Positions 48,701-56,541 of a DNA stretch of 64,000 nt are shown here, one piece after another. Both the position numbers and the translations under genes were made by a program. The notes below the pieces were generated by a model. It was not told the origin of the DNA and did no database searches. It was given only the letters and a program-made list of their open reading frames with translations. Position 1 is the stretch's first letter, and each line of letters begins with the position of its first letter. Source of the DNA: Allomesorhizobium camelthorni (GTDB lineage: Bacteria > Pseudomonadota > Alphaproteobacteria > Rhizobiales > Rhizobiaceae); assembly GCF_011045125.1 (NCBI RefSeq), contig NZ_JAAKZF010000001.1, positions 310,001 to 374,000 of the forward strand, read 5' to 3'.

Positions 48701-49171
48701 CAGGTGCAGGAAATTCAGCTCAGCTGCCGTTTCTTTCGCAAGGTCGGGAATGACGGCAAGCGACATGCAATCCCCCCATTCGAGGAGATCGTCCCGATAG
48801 ACGAGCGGCGCGCCCTTCTCGCTTTCATCGCGCATGTTGGCCTGGGTGAGCAGACGGCAAAGGTGCCCCCAGCCTTTCCTGTCCTGTGGATAGGTGAGCA
48901 CATCCGGCGTGCCGTCGGCAAAAACGAGCCGGCAGCCAGGATGGTAAGGGAACTGGATGGAATCGGCGTTTTCCGAAAGTTTGATATGCTTGGATTGGCT
49001 CCAGGCGCGCACCACGCCGGCGACCGTATTGCGGTCCGCAAGACCCATTCCGGCATGACCGAGAAGACAGGCGGTAAGGACAAGCTCCTCTGGTTTGGAG
49101 GCGCCGCGCAAAAAGGAAAAATTCGATTGGACGGCAAATTCGATATAAGTGGGAGCGGCAGAAGCGTTCAT
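45794..49171 (-). CDS. dnaE2: Error-prone DNA polymerase DnaE2 (ImuC)
   Basis: Catalytic polymerase of the SOS mutasome, for synthesis past damage and induced mutagenesis. The 1125 residues begin with a PHP domain (YIEFAVQSNFSFLRGAS, FADRNTVAGVVRA). The polymerase core has the catalytic aspartates in PDIDVDFEHEKRDEVIEYIY and the pieces GRGSAANSVICFCL and GFPESHAASFALLVYASCW. A C-terminal OB region (VSVAGLVLVRQRPGTGNAIFLTLEDEE) follows. The start overlaps the imuB stop (ATGA). It is shorter than the replicative DnaE1, as expected for this group. Confidence 0.96.
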   Translation of the reverse strand: MNASAAPTYIEFAVQSNFSFLRGASKPEELVLTACLLGHAGMGLADRNTVAGVVRAWSQSKHIKLSENADSIQFPYHPGCRLVFADGTPDVLTYPQDRKGWGHLCRLLTQANMRDESEKGAPLVYRDDLLEWGDCMSLAVIPDLAKETAAELNFLHLLRKRFRKLVWLAVSPDYGGNDRFRIEQAADMAAAARLPLMAINDILYHVPERRPLQDVLTAIRLNVPVAEAGLELKANAERYLKPPAEMARLFRRYPEALAETVRFAKTLRFSLTELKHNYPDEPTESGLPPQAELERLSWEGARDRYPDGVPERIEQLLRHELAIVSKLNYARYFLTVHDIMKFARSQKILCQGRGSAANSVICFCLRITDVGPDIIDHLFERFISVERNEPPDIDVDFEHEKRDEVIEYIYKKYSEKRTALAAAVVTYRGRSALREVSKSLGLSDDVMSALSGSIWGWSSSELSEKEARAAGLDKSDLRTRHVIARANDILGFPRHLSQHVGGFVITRDRLDEIVPIMKTAMDERKMVEWDKDDLDAVGILKVDILALGMLSCLRRAFDILERRYDVRDAHGRPVELATIPTEDKNVYDMICRADTIGVFQIESRAQMSMLPRLRPREFYDLVIEVAIVRPGPIQGDMVHPYLRRRQGKEGIEYHTPELRQILHKTLGVPLFQEQAMKIAIVAGGFEPGEADQLRRAMATFKRTGTIGNYRERMIKGMVSRGYPQEFAERCFKQIEGFGEYGFPESHAASFALLVYASCWFKTYFPDVFCAAILNSQPMGFYRPAQLVRDAEEHGVEIRPVDINHSGWDCTLEEAPFDTSRIGARHAEMRGVIKARHAVRLGFRQVKGLSEESMEQFVDRRGLGYDSVRDVWLRSGLNVGEIERLAEADAFRSIGLDRRDALWAVRALDGKSAAEKLPLFDRPEIRLRDNEPETRLPVMPLGEHVIHDYRSLGLSLKAHPISFFRGSLDKAGITPNARLKDVADGRRVSVAGLVLVRQRPGTGNAIFLTLEDEEAVANIIVWPRIFDRFRAVVMSSRFIRVSGRLQSESGVIHIVAEKIEDLSHWLAELSEEAQLAAAGPGGRNGREPPGRNFLTQREKKTPSAANDHEELSRRASSVMPKGRNFQ

Positions 49172-50772
49172 GCGGAAAATCCCTGCATGTACCAGCGCGG
49201 CGGATTTGACCCCGGAACGCCGTAAAGCCCTTCCCGGTAAAGCCAGTAACGATGGCCGTTTGAATCCTCGACGCGAAAATAATCCCGGGTCTCGGCGTTA
49301 TTTTCCTGCCGCCACCATTCCGGCGCGATGCGTTCGGGTCCTTCCGCGCGTGCGACCCGGTGCAGGGCGCGCCGCCAATGGAAATGCGGCGGCGCACCTT
49401 CCGGTACTTCGGTCATCGGAACGTGAATCGGCTCGGGGCGGATAAAGAGGCGGAGCGGGCGTTCAGGAAAAGAGTTGCAGGATGCCGGCAAATTTTTTCT
49501 GTCGGACCTGGAAGGCTCGACCCTCTTGGGTCTCATTTCGTCGAACGGAAGCAGCGATGCCGCCCGTTCGGGCAGATGGCTCTCGACGAGCATCGGTTTC
49601 AGCAGGGTGTTTCTGCCCAAGCGCGCCCGGACGCGATCGGCGAACAATGCGATATCCTCGTCATTGGATGCCGTTTCGCCGGTGAGATCGCCTTGCTCTG
49701 TTTCGAACAGCGTGGTGGAGAAGGCCGAGAGGCGGACGAGATCAAAACCATAGCCGACCTCGATGCTTGTTTCGAGCGCGGCAAGCCTTTCGTGAAAAAG
49801 CTTGCCGATGAGACGCGGCTCGCGAATGGGCATCGAGGCGCTGACCGCGACACGGCTGACGGCCCCATCCACCCGGAAAAGACAAAGCTCGAGCGTCCGG
49901 GCGCCTTCGCCGCGACGTTCAAGATCCCGCTTGAGACCCGCGGAAAGCATCAGCACAAGGCGCTCGATGTCCTCGATCAGCACTATGGGCTCGGCGAAAT
50001 GCCGCTCTACCGAAAGCGACGCCACGGGCAGGCGCGGCGATATCGCTTCTTCGATCCTGCCCAGCGCCTGATCGAGCCGGACGAGCAGCACCGCGCCGAA
50101 GCGGCGGACAAGCGGAGCGCGGGACGCCGCCATTATCGATCCGACGCTCCTCAGGCCAACGCTCTCCAGACCGGCACGGACGCCGGGATCGAGACGCAGG
50201 GCTGAGAGCGGGAGCGGCTCCATAAAACGTTTCTCCTGCCCCTCGGGGAGAATGCCGCTGCCTGATGAAAACCGCGCCGCCGCCCAGGCGGCGCCTGCCG
50301 TAGAGGCGAGGCCGGCGCGGGCGTCGAAGCCTTGCTGGAAAAGCCGCGCCAAGAGATCGTCGAGCAGCGCCTTTTCGCCGCCGAAGAGATGTGCGCAGCC
50401 GGAGATGTCGAGAAAAAGCCCATCCACTCCGTCCAATGCCACCAGCGGCGTGTAGCGATCGCACCAGTCGGCCAGGCTTTCGAGCAGCCTCAGATCCGCC
50501 GCCGGCTCCGCCTCGATAATCTCAATCGAGGGATACATCGCGCGGGCATCCGCAATGCCCATCCCGCGTTTCAGCCGCGACGCCTCAGCCTGTTCATCCA
50601 AGGCGGCGATGCACTGGGAGTTCTTCTCCTGGCGGCTGATGACCAGCGGCGAGTTCTTCGGGCCGGAACGCCAGAACCGTCCCAGTCTTTTGCGCAATAT
50701 GCGTTCCGTGCTGAGATACGGGAACCATAGGGACAGGATTCTCCGCCCGTCTTTCCTTGAAACTGTGCTCAT
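49168..50772 (-). CDS. imuB: ImuB, catalytically inactive Y-family polymerase-like protein
   Basis: A 534-residue hub of the mutasome that links ImuA, DnaE2 and the beta clamp. It has a Y-family fold (palm and little-finger parts) but the N-terminal segment ILSLWFPYLSTERILRKRLG lacks the aspartate pair of active Y-polymerases. Conserved patches are RGMGIADARAMYP, DRYTPLVALDGVDGLFLDISGCAHLFGGE and a long C-terminus. The ATG at 50772 is the family start. The stop overlaps dnaE2 by four bases, and the 5' end overlaps imuA by 179 bases in another frame. Confidence 0.94.
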   Translation of the reverse strand: MSTVSRKDGRRILSLWFPYLSTERILRKRLGRFWRSGPKNSPLVISRQEKNSQCIAALDEQAEASRLKRGMGIADARAMYPSIEIIEAEPAADLRLLESLADWCDRYTPLVALDGVDGLFLDISGCAHLFGGEKALLDDLLARLFQQGFDARAGLASTAGAAWAAARFSSGSGILPEGQEKRFMEPLPLSALRLDPGVRAGLESVGLRSVGSIMAASRAPLVRRFGAVLLVRLDQALGRIEEAISPRLPVASLSVERHFAEPIVLIEDIERLVLMLSAGLKRDLERRGEGARTLELCLFRVDGAVSRVAVSASMPIREPRLIGKLFHERLAALETSIEVGYGFDLVRLSAFSTTLFETEQGDLTGETASNDEDIALFADRVRARLGRNTLLKPMLVESHLPERAASLLPFDEMRPKRVEPSRSDRKNLPASCNSFPERPLRLFIRPEPIHVPMTEVPEGAPPHFHWRRALHRVARAEGPERIAPEWWRQENNAETRDYFRVEDSNGHRYWLYREGLYGVPGSNPPRWYMQGFSA

Positions 50773-51556
50773 GGGGGTTCCATTCCAACGTGAATTGCGT
50801 TGGCGGCGAGGTTCGGTTCTTGCTGATGGCGATTGTAAAGCCCGGGGGGCCGATCGAGCCGGCGAGCGGACCAGAGAAGGTGCGCCGCAGCCCGGAGGGC
50901 GCGGACGACACCACAAGCCGGACTGGCGCCGCTGTCGGCTCGGGCCGGGCGGCCTGGCGCAGCAGAAACACGGGGCGGCCTGCTTCCCGGGCGCGAAAAT
51001 GCAGCCGCCGTGTCGTCGCAAGATCCAGATGTGAAGGGTTGCCGCGAATTTCGAGGAGGACCGCCGAGAACCCCTTCAGCCGTGCGGCTTCCTCGGCGAT
51101 CCAAAGCGCGTCCGCAAGCTTCGGCGTCTGCGCAACCATGAGCTCGGCTGTATCGATATTGTATAAGGAGAGCATTCCAGGCGCGTAGGGGAAACCAGCC
51201 TCCCGGAAAACTTCCGAGGTTCCGATCCACAGCATCGGTGCTGCGACCGGGCCAAGAGAAACGGACATGACCGCCAGGGCAAAGCCGGCCGCGGCGGCGG
51301 CATCGCGTGTTGCCGGGCCGTGAACTTCCGTCAGCGCAGCCTCCGGCAGGCCGCCGCCGAGCGCTGCATCGAACCGTTCGGCGCCGGTGGCTAAAAAGCC
51401 CCGCTCCCGCCGGACAAGCCCGTGGCGGCGAAGCAGAGCCTCGCCGGTCGCATCTTCTTCAACCTCACCAAGATGCTCGGCAAGCCGCCCTTCGATCTTC
51501 GCGATTTTCCGGCGCAGGGCAAAAACGGTCTCCTGCGCCAAGGCGGATGTCGCCAT
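50594..51556 (-). CDS. imuA: ImuA, RecA-like mutasome protein
   Basis: A 320-residue RecA/SulA-like partner of ImuB and DnaE2. It contains LRRKIAKIEGRLAEHL at the start, GAERFDAALGGGLPEAALTEVHGP (the degenerate P-loop region) and a core strand pattern ending GPPGFTIAISKNRTSPPTQFTLEWNPHEH. The reading frame does not stop there but continues 59 codons into imuB, ending at 50594. The ATG at 51556 follows GGGAAGGCAGACCGTC. A LexA box lies 26 bases upstream, so the operon is SOS-controlled. Confidence 0.9.
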   Translation of the reverse strand: MATSALAQETVFALRRKIAKIEGRLAEHLGEVEEDATGEALLRRHGLVRRERGFLATGAERFDAALGGGLPEAALTEVHGPATRDAAAAAGFALAVMSVSLGPVAAPMLWIGTSEVFREAGFPYAPGMLSLYNIDTAELMVAQTPKLADALWIAEEAARLKGFSAVLLEIRGNPSHLDLATTRRLHFRAREAGRPVFLLRQAARPEPTAAPVRLVVSSAPSGLRRTFSGPLAGSIGPPGFTIAISKNRTSPPTQFTLEWNPHEHSFKERRAENPVPMVPVSQHGTHIAQKTGTVLAFRPEELAAGHQPPGEELPVHRRLG

Positions 51557-51581
51557 GACGGTCTGCCTTCCCGGCTCTCTT

Positions 51582-51596
51582 GTTCCTGTTATGTTC
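51582..51596 (-). promoter_or_regulatory. SOS (LexA) box upstream of imuA
   Basis: Read on the plus strand, GTTC-CTGTTAT-GTTC at 51582-51596 exactly fits the alphaproteobacterial LexA consensus GTTC-N7-GTTC. The imuA ATG ends at 51556, so the box lies 26 bases upstream, in promoter position. LexA repression relieved by DNA damage would switch on imuA-imuB-dnaE2 together, as known in Caulobacter and rhizobia. Confidence 0.92.
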
Positions 51597-51804
51597 CTAT
51601 TGATTCCAGAGGCTGACTGGAGAGTCAAGCGAGTCGTGAGGAGAATTTATTCCTCAAGCATAGATATAGAAAGTATGGGCTAGCGCTGGAAGCCGCCGTT
51701 GCGCGGCCTGACGCATCGCTGGGTATCGGCAAATTTATCCATCACCCCGCAAAGCTCTCGAAAGCCGCCGGCCAAACGGCTATATGCCGTCAAAAGGAAA
51801 AAGA

Positions 51805-52239
51805 ATGGCCCGCATCTACAAGACCCGCGCCTGGCACGACCAGCTTTCGCCGTCGATGGAGGAAATGGAGTTCCTGGCGCTCGAGGCTTACGCCCATCTG
51901 CCCGAGGATTTTCGCAAGCTGACCGGCGAAGTCATCATCCAGATCGCGGAATTTCCCACCGACGAGATCATGGACGATCTGTCGCTGGAGACGCCCTTCG
52001 ACCTGCTCGGCCTGTTCGAGGGGCGCGGCATTGCCGAGCGATGGAACCCGCAGACCGGCGAGGGTCCCAACCGCGTGACGCTCTACCGCCGCGCCATCCT
52101 CGACTATTGGGCCGAGAACGAGGAGACGCTTGGCGACATCGTCACCCATGTGCTGATCCACGAAATCGGCCACCACTTTGGGCTCAGCGACGACGACATG
52201 GAAGCGCTGGAGGCCGCCGCAGACCAGGCGCAGACGTGA
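51805..52239 (+). CDS. Zincin-like metallopeptidase family protein
   Basis: A 144-residue protein of the small metallopeptidase family (zincin-like). The metal motif is HEIGHHFGLSDDD, with His119, Glu120 and His123 and an aspartate further on as the third ligand candidate. The earlier segment PDEDFRKLTGEV-like (LPEDFRKLTGEVIIQIAEFPTDE) and PFDLLGLFEG are conserved in the family. AAGGAAAAAGA precedes the ATG at 51805. It is divergent from imuA but has no LexA box of its own. The substrate is unknown. Confidence 0.88.
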   Translation: MARIYKTRAWHDQLSPSMEEMEFLALEAYAHLPEDFRKLTGEVIIQIAEFPTDEIMDDLSLETPFDLLGLFEGRGIAERWNPQTGEGPNRVTLYRRAILDYWAENEETLGDIVTHVLIHEIGHHFGLSDDDMEALEAAADQAQT

Positions 52240-52344
52240 TCGGCGCATCGACGCGTCGGGCGTTTCTGTTTTCAGTGGAGGCAACTATGCCCCACCCTGC
52301 CCTCTCCCCGTGATCCTTCGACAAGCTCAGGAGAGGAGTGCCGA

Positions 52345-52551
52345 TCAATAATCGCTCAGTTTTATTCCCGGCTCGTAATCCACGCCGTCGACATCCTTCA
52401 CCACCGCCTGCCCGCAGCGCATCGTCTTGGTCTCGGCATCGAAAGCATAGGTCGGCGAGCCGAACAGATGCCAGCCCTTGCTCACCGCATCGGTCACCTT
52501 ATGGCAGAAGCTCGCATCGTCGGGTCCGGTGAGAAAGCGGTAGAGTTTCAT
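52345..52551 (-). CDS. DUF1737 family small protein
   Basis: A 68-residue protein matching DUF1737: MKLYRFLTGPDDASFCHKVTDAVSKGWHLFGSPTYAFD in pieces, a beta-alpha-beta unit of unknown role, followed by MRCGQAVVKDVDG. The start overlaps the stop of the CitE-like gene by four bases (52548-52551), so the two are translationally coupled. The last ten residues are variable. Confidence 0.85.
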   Translation of the reverse strand: MKLYRFLTGPDDASFCHKVTDAVSKGWHLFGSPTYAFDAETKTMRCGQAVVKDVDGVDYEPGIKLSDY

Positions 52552-53510
52552 TCGTTTGCTCCTTTGATCGCCGCTGCTTTCGCCAGCAGTTTTTCCGCCT
52601 GGATGAGATGAAGCCGTTCGACCATGCGGCCGTCCAGCGCTAGTACGTTTTTTCCGGCATTTTCCGGCAGTTCGAACGCCGCCACTATTTCAGCAGCCTC
52701 GGCCAGCGCCTCCGGCGACGGCGAAAACACGGCATTGGCCTGCTCTATCTGCGAGGGATGAATCAGTGTTTTGCCATTAAAGCCCATGGCCGCCGCCTCG
52801 CCGCACTCGCGGGAAAACGCCTCGGCGTCGCGGAAATCATTGGCGACGCCGTCCAGAATGTCGAGGCCGCCGGCGCGCGCCGCCAGAACCATCTGCATCA
52901 GCCAGGGCGTGAGGTAGCGCCGGTCAGCCGTAGGCAGTATGCCGGTTTCCTTGACCAGATCGTTGGTTCCGGCGACGAGGCAGGAAAGCCGCGCGGCCAG
53001 GTCGCGGCCGAGTTCGGCGATGGCCGCGATGTTGACGAGCGCGCGCGGCGTCTCGATCATCGCCCAGAGCCGCACGCTCTCGGCCGCATCTTTGTCGTCG
53101 AGCAAATCGCCGGGCTCCAGCACGTCGCGTGGCGTGTCGACCTTCGGAAGCAGGATGCCGTCGGGCGCGCAGGCGATGGCCGCCAGGAGATCGTCAGCTC
53201 CCCATTCGCCGGCCAGCGGATTGATGCGGATGACGATTTCGGGCGGGCCGGCGGGGCGGTTGGCGAATATCGCTTTCAGGCTCTCGCGGGCCAAGATCTT
53301 GTCTGCGGGCGCCACCGAATCCTCAAGGTCGAGGATGACCGCGTCGCAGGCGAGCGAGGGAATCTTTGCCACGGCCCGCGCGTTGGAGGCGGGGACATAA
53401 AGCACCGAACGGCGCGGTGAAAAATTCGGTTGCGGCATTTGGACTTCATGCCCGCCAATCTTGGCCCTTGCAAGTCCTTGCCCGGCAGTGCTTGAAGCGG
53501 GTTTCTTCAT
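52548..53510 (-). CDS. CitE-like CoA-ester lyase (HpcH/HpaI aldolase family)
   Basis: A 320-residue TIM-barrel enzyme of the CitE/malyl-CoA lyase group. It shows RSVLYVPASNARAVAKIPSLACDAVILDLEDSVAP, where the acidic residues bind Mg, IVIRINPLAGEW, LLPKVDTPRDVLEP and MGFNGKTLIHPSQIEQANAVFSPS, the family signature. It is not part of a citrate lyase operon, so it probably cleaves a malyl- or citramalyl-like CoA ester; substrate unknown. The N-terminal 24 residues are weakly conserved, so a start at the ATG at 53438 is possible. It is divergent from a DAO-family gene only 26 bases away. Confidence 0.87.
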   Translation of the reverse strand: MKKPASSTAGQGLARAKIGGHEVQMPQPNFSPRRSVLYVPASNARAVAKIPSLACDAVILDLEDSVAPADKILARESLKAIFANRPAGPPEIVIRINPLAGEWGADDLLAAIACAPDGILLPKVDTPRDVLEPGDLLDDKDAAESVRLWAMIETPRALVNIAAIAELGRDLAARLSCLVAGTNDLVKETGILPTADRRYLTPWLMQMVLAARAGGLDILDGVANDFRDAEAFSRECGEAAAMGFNGKTLIHPSQIEQANAVFSPSPEALAEAAEIVAAFELPENAGKNVLALDGRMVERLHLIQAEKLLAKAAAIKGANE

Positions 53511-53536
53511 TACGGCTCGACATTCGAGGATAGCGC

Positions 53537-54706
53537 ATGGCGCGGTATGATGTGGTGATCATCGGCGGGGCGATCGTCGGAAGCTCGATCGCCTATTATC
53601 TGCGCGAGGAGGGGTTTTCCGGCTCGATCGCGCTGGTGGAGCGTGATCCGCAGTTCACCCATTCGGCGACGACGCTGTCCTGCGCCTCGATAAGGCAGCA
53701 GTTTTCCATTCCCGAGAACATAAGGCTGTCGCAGTTCACGCTGGCGCTGTTCCGGCGGCTGGAGCAGGAATTCGGCGCGGACGCCGATATCGGCTTTCGC
53801 GAAGGCGGCTATCTGATTCTGGCGGGCGAAAACGGGCTGCCCATCCTCGAGCAGAACCACAGGGTGCAGATGGCCGAAGGCGCCGACATCGTGCTGGAGG
53901 ATGCGGCTGCGTTGGAGCGGCGGTTTTCATGGCTCTCGACGGAGGGCATAACCGCCGGAGCATTTGGGCGAACGGGCGAGGGCTGGTTCGACGCGCATGC
54001 CATGCTGATGCTGTTTCGCAAGGCGCTGCGCGCGAAGAACATCGATTTTATCGGCCAGGCAGTGACCGGCATCGAGCGCCAAGGCGGGCGCGTGACAGCA
54101 GTCATGCTCGACAATTGCGACAGGCTGGAGGCGGGCACAGTCGTCAATGCGGCGGGGCCGTCGGCCGGCAAGGTAGCTGCGATGGCGGGGCTTGCGCTGC
54201 CGGTCGAGCCGCGCAAGCGCAGCGTCTTCGTTTTCGAGGCGATGGAAAAATTCGCCGACATGCCGCTGCTGGTCGATCCAAGCGGCATCTATGTCAGGCC
54301 GGAGGGCTCGGTCTACATCACCGGCGGCGCCGAGCCTGAAGAGCGCGACGGCCCCGCCGACCCGGCCGATTTCGACCCGGACTGGCCGCTTTTCGAGGAG
54401 GCGATCTGGCCGGTGCTGGCGACGCGTATCCCCGCCTTCGAAGCGATCAAGCCGACCCGCGCCTGGGCCGGCCACTACGACTACAACACGCTCGACCAGA
54501 ACGCCGTGATCGGGCCACATCCGGAGGTGGGGAATTTTGTCTTCGCCAATGGGTTCTCCGGTCACGGCCTGCAGCAGGCGCCGGCGGTCGGCAAGGCGAT
54601 CGCCGAACTCATCGTCCATGGCGGATACAGGACGATCGACTGCTCGGCCTTCGGCTATGCGCGGGTCGCCGAGGGCAGGCCTTTCCGCGAACTCAACGTG
54701 ATCTGA
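53537..54706 (+). CDS. FAD-dependent oxidoreductase, DAO family
   Basis: A 389-residue flavoprotein of the D-amino-acid oxidase/glycine oxidase superfamily. The N-terminus [22 protein letters not shown] carries the FAD loop, with an acidic residue ending the next strand (ALVERDPQ). The C-terminal FAD segment is [38 protein letters not shown] in the middle is typical of DAO members acting on N-methyl amino acids or proline-like substrates. The exact substrate is unknown. It is divergent from the CitE-like gene. Confidence 0.9.
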   Translation: MARYDVVIIGGAIVGSSIAYYLREEGFSGSIALVERDPQFTHSATTLSCASIRQQFSIPENIRLSQFTLALFRRLEQEFGADADIGFREGGYLILAGENGLPILEQNHRVQMAEGADIVLEDAAALERRFSWLSTEGITAGAFGRTGEGWFDAHAMLMLFRKALRAKNIDFIGQAVTGIERQGGRVTAVMLDNCDRLEAGTVVNAAGPSAGKVAAMAGLALPVEPRKRSVFVFEAMEKFADMPLLVDPSGIYVRPEGSVYITGGAEPEERDGPADPADFDPDWPLFEEAIWPVLATRIPAFEAIKPTRAWAGHYDYNTLDQNAVIGPHPEVGNFVFANGFSGHGLQQAPAVGKAIAELIVHGGYRTIDCSAFGYARVAEGRPFRELNVI

Positions 54707-54800
54707 GGCGGAGCGGCAAAAACGCCGCCCTTTGATTCGGCGCGCGATTTGTGTAGAGCGATGGCGAGGAATTTCCGGAACGATATTCAGGCCGAAAATC

Positions 54801-55406
54801 ATGGAAAAATTCACAAAGCTCACCGGCGTCGCCGCGCCCTTGCCGATTGTCAATGTCGACACCGACATGATCATTCCCAAGGATTATCTGAAGACGATCA
54901 AGCGCACCGGGCTCGGCACCGGCCTGTTCGCCGAGATGCGCTACAATGATGACGGTTCGGAGAACCCGGATTTCGTGCTCAACAAACCGGCCTACCGCAA
55001 GGCGCAGATCCTGGTCGCCGGCGACAATTTCGGCTGCGGCTCGAGCCGCGAGCATGCGCCCTGGGCGCTGCTCGACTTCGGCATACGCTGCGTCATCTCG
55101 ACCAACTTCGCTGACATTTTCTACAACAACTGCTTCAAGAACGGCATTTTGCCGATCACCGTCAGCCCCGATGATCTGGAAAAGCTGATGGACGACGCCT
55201 CGCGCGGCTCCAACGCCACGCTCTCCATCGACCTCGAGGCCAAAGAAATTCGCGGCCCTGATGGCGGCGTGGTGAAGTTCGACCTCGACGAGTTCAAGCG
55301 GCACTGCCTCTTGAACGGCCTCGACGATATCGGGCTTACGCTGGAAAAGGCCTCGTCGATCGACAGCTTCGAGAAGAAGAACGCCGAGAGCCGCCCCTGG
55401 GCATGA
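54801..55406 (+). CDS. leuD: 3-isopropylmalate dehydratase small subunit
   Basis: Small subunit of isopropylmalate isomerase in leucine synthesis; it pairs with LeuC, which is not in this window. The 201 residues begin [27 protein letters not shown] and contain the swivel-domain motif [15 protein letters not shown]. The ATG at 54801 is the family start; the frame is open upstream. The stop overlaps the ridA start by four bases (ATGA). leuB lies about 1.1 kb downstream, past an inserted toxin-antitoxin pair. Confidence 0.95.
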   Translation: MEKFTKLTGVAAPLPIVNVDTDMIIPKDYLKTIKRTGLGTGLFAEMRYNDDGSENPDFVLNKPAYRKAQILVAGDNFGCGSSREHAPWALLDFGIRCVISTNFADIFYNNCFKNGILPITVSPDDLEKLMDDASRGSNATLSIDLEAKEIRGPDGGVVKFDLDEFKRHCLLNGLDDIGLTLEKASSIDSFEKKNAESRPWA

Positions 55407-55789
55407 CGCGAAAGCTCATCTCCACCGGCTCGCCCTTCGAGAAGACTGCCGGCTATTCGCGCGCCGTGGTGCAAGGCGACTGGTGTTTCGTTTCCGGAAC
55501 GACCGGCTACGACTATGCGACCATGACGATGCCGGAGAGCGTCGAGGCGCAGGCCCGCAATTGCCTGGCGACGATTTCCAAGGCCCTGGAAGATGGCGGC
55601 TTCTCGTTGGAAGACGTGGTCCGCGCGCGTTACTACATCACCGACGCGGCGTTCGTGGATCTCGTGTTCCCCATACTCGGCGAGGCGTTCGGCGAGATCA
55701 GGCCGGCCGCGACGATGATCGTCTGCGGCCTGAACAAGCCCGAAATGAAGATCGAGATCGAAGTGACTGCGCTCAGGCGGAGAAGCTGA
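55403..55789 (+). CDS. RidA/YjgF family enamine deaminase
   Basis: A 128-residue trimeric-fold protein that hydrolyses reactive enamine or imine intermediates such as 2-aminoacrylate. The family segments are [40 protein letters not shown] and [25 protein letters not shown]. It overlaps leuD by four bases. Coupling to a leucine gene fits the known role of RidA in protecting PLP enzymes of branched-chain amino acid synthesis, though the link is inferred. The catalytic Arg of the strict RidA subgroup lies in the loop before IRPAAT. Confidence 0.9.
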   Translation: MTRKLISTGSPFEKTAGYSRAVVQGDWCFVSGTTGYDYATMTMPESVEAQARNCLATISKALEDGGFSLEDVVRARYYITDAAFVDLVFPILGEAFGEIRPAATMIVCGLNKPEMKIEIEVTALRRRS

Positions 55790-55793
55790 TTTC

Positions 55794-56180
55794 TTAGACG
55801 AGCCGAAGGCCGAGATGTTTGGTCATCGGCGTGAAATCGCGATCTTGATGAAGAAGTGCGTGACCGTGCAAAATACAATACGTCGCGATTATCAGATCGA
55901 TCGTTTTGCGCACGGTAACGCCATGCCCACGCAAGACCCGGAAGTTACGCGCTGTCTCAAATGCCACGTTGCGATTCAGCATTTCGACTGTCGGGAATTG
56001 GCCCAATTGGCTTTTTAGGAGATTGGCGTGGCGCTCATCTCGGGCACCCTGCAAAACCTCTAAAAGAATCAGGTCTCCTAACAGGACTCTCTGTTGGACG
56101 ACAGCGGCTCTGAAGGCCCGGACGGAACCGGAATCCTGACCGCGCAGCTCCGCGATCAATACCGAGCTGTCGACGATCAT
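55794..56180 (-). CDS. vapC: PIN-domain toxin, VapC type
   Basis: A 128-residue PIN ribonuclease. Acidic active-site residues are visible at Asp4 in MIVDSSV, Glu41 in LLEVLQG, Asp95 in TIDLIIATY, and Asp113/Asp115 near LLHQDRDF. Length is normal. The start overlaps the vapB stop by four bases. The pair converges on ridA with only a 4-base gap. VapC toxins typically cut tRNA or rRNA; the target here is unknown. Confidence 0.93.
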   Translation of the reverse strand: MIVDSSVLIAELRGQDSGSVRAFRAAVVQQRVLLGDLILLEVLQGARDERHANLLKSQLGQFPTVEMLNRNVAFETARNFRVLRGHGVTVRKTIDLIIATYCILHGHALLHQDRDFTPMTKHLGLRLV

Positions 56181-56389
56181 GAGGCCTCGTCGAAGAATCG
56201 GCCTTCACGCATTTCGTCGAGATCGCCAATCCACCCGGTCCCTCGAATCGCGTCGAGCGCCTGGAGTTGCTTGTTTGCGCGAACCATGCGCTGCAAAGCT
56301 TCTTCAACCGTAGCTTTCTTGCTTGACTTGCCGGCGATCTTCATGGCTTCGGCCAGCAGCTTATCGTCAATGTCGATATTGGTGCGCAT
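56177..56389 (-). CDS. vapB: VapB-type antitoxin
   Basis: A 70-residue antitoxin. The N-terminus MRTNIDIDDKLLAEAMKIAG is a ribbon-helix-helix DNA-binding domain of the VapB/DUF2191 type, and the acidic, flexible tail (GDLDEMREGRFFDEAS) would wrap the toxin. It precedes vapC with a four-base overlap. A perfect inverted repeat directly upstream is a likely autoregulatory operator. Local base composition is more AT-rich than the flanking leu genes, which suggests later acquisition. Confidence 0.9.
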   Translation of the reverse strand: MRTNIDIDDKLLAEAMKIAGKSSKKATVEEALQRMVRANKQLQALDAIRGTGWIGDLDEMREGRFFDEAS

Positions 56390-56400
56390 GGCAGCCTCGA

Positions 56401-56428
56401 TGTGTATCTCTTGAACAAAAGATACACA
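56401..56428. promoter_or_regulatory. Candidate VapBC operator
   Basis: Perfect 9-base inverted repeat TGTGTATCT (56401-56409) and AGATACACA (56420-56428) with a 10-base spacer, starting 11 bases upstream of the vapB ATG. Ribbon-helix-helix antitoxins commonly bind such repeats to repress their own operon. Confidence 0.75.
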
Positions 56429-56541
56429 TTTAAGCGCAAGCCATCAAGTGTGCTGTGACCCGGCCCGGCATTCTCCTTGCGTCCGAACGGCTCTGCCGCT
56501 AGCAAAGCCGCGATCCTTTTGCATTCAGGAGACGTCAATCC

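Noticed and set aside
50594-50772. Frameshift in imuA
   Set aside because: Both imuA and imuB frames are intact in their conserved parts. The observation is a long overlap, not a broken gene.
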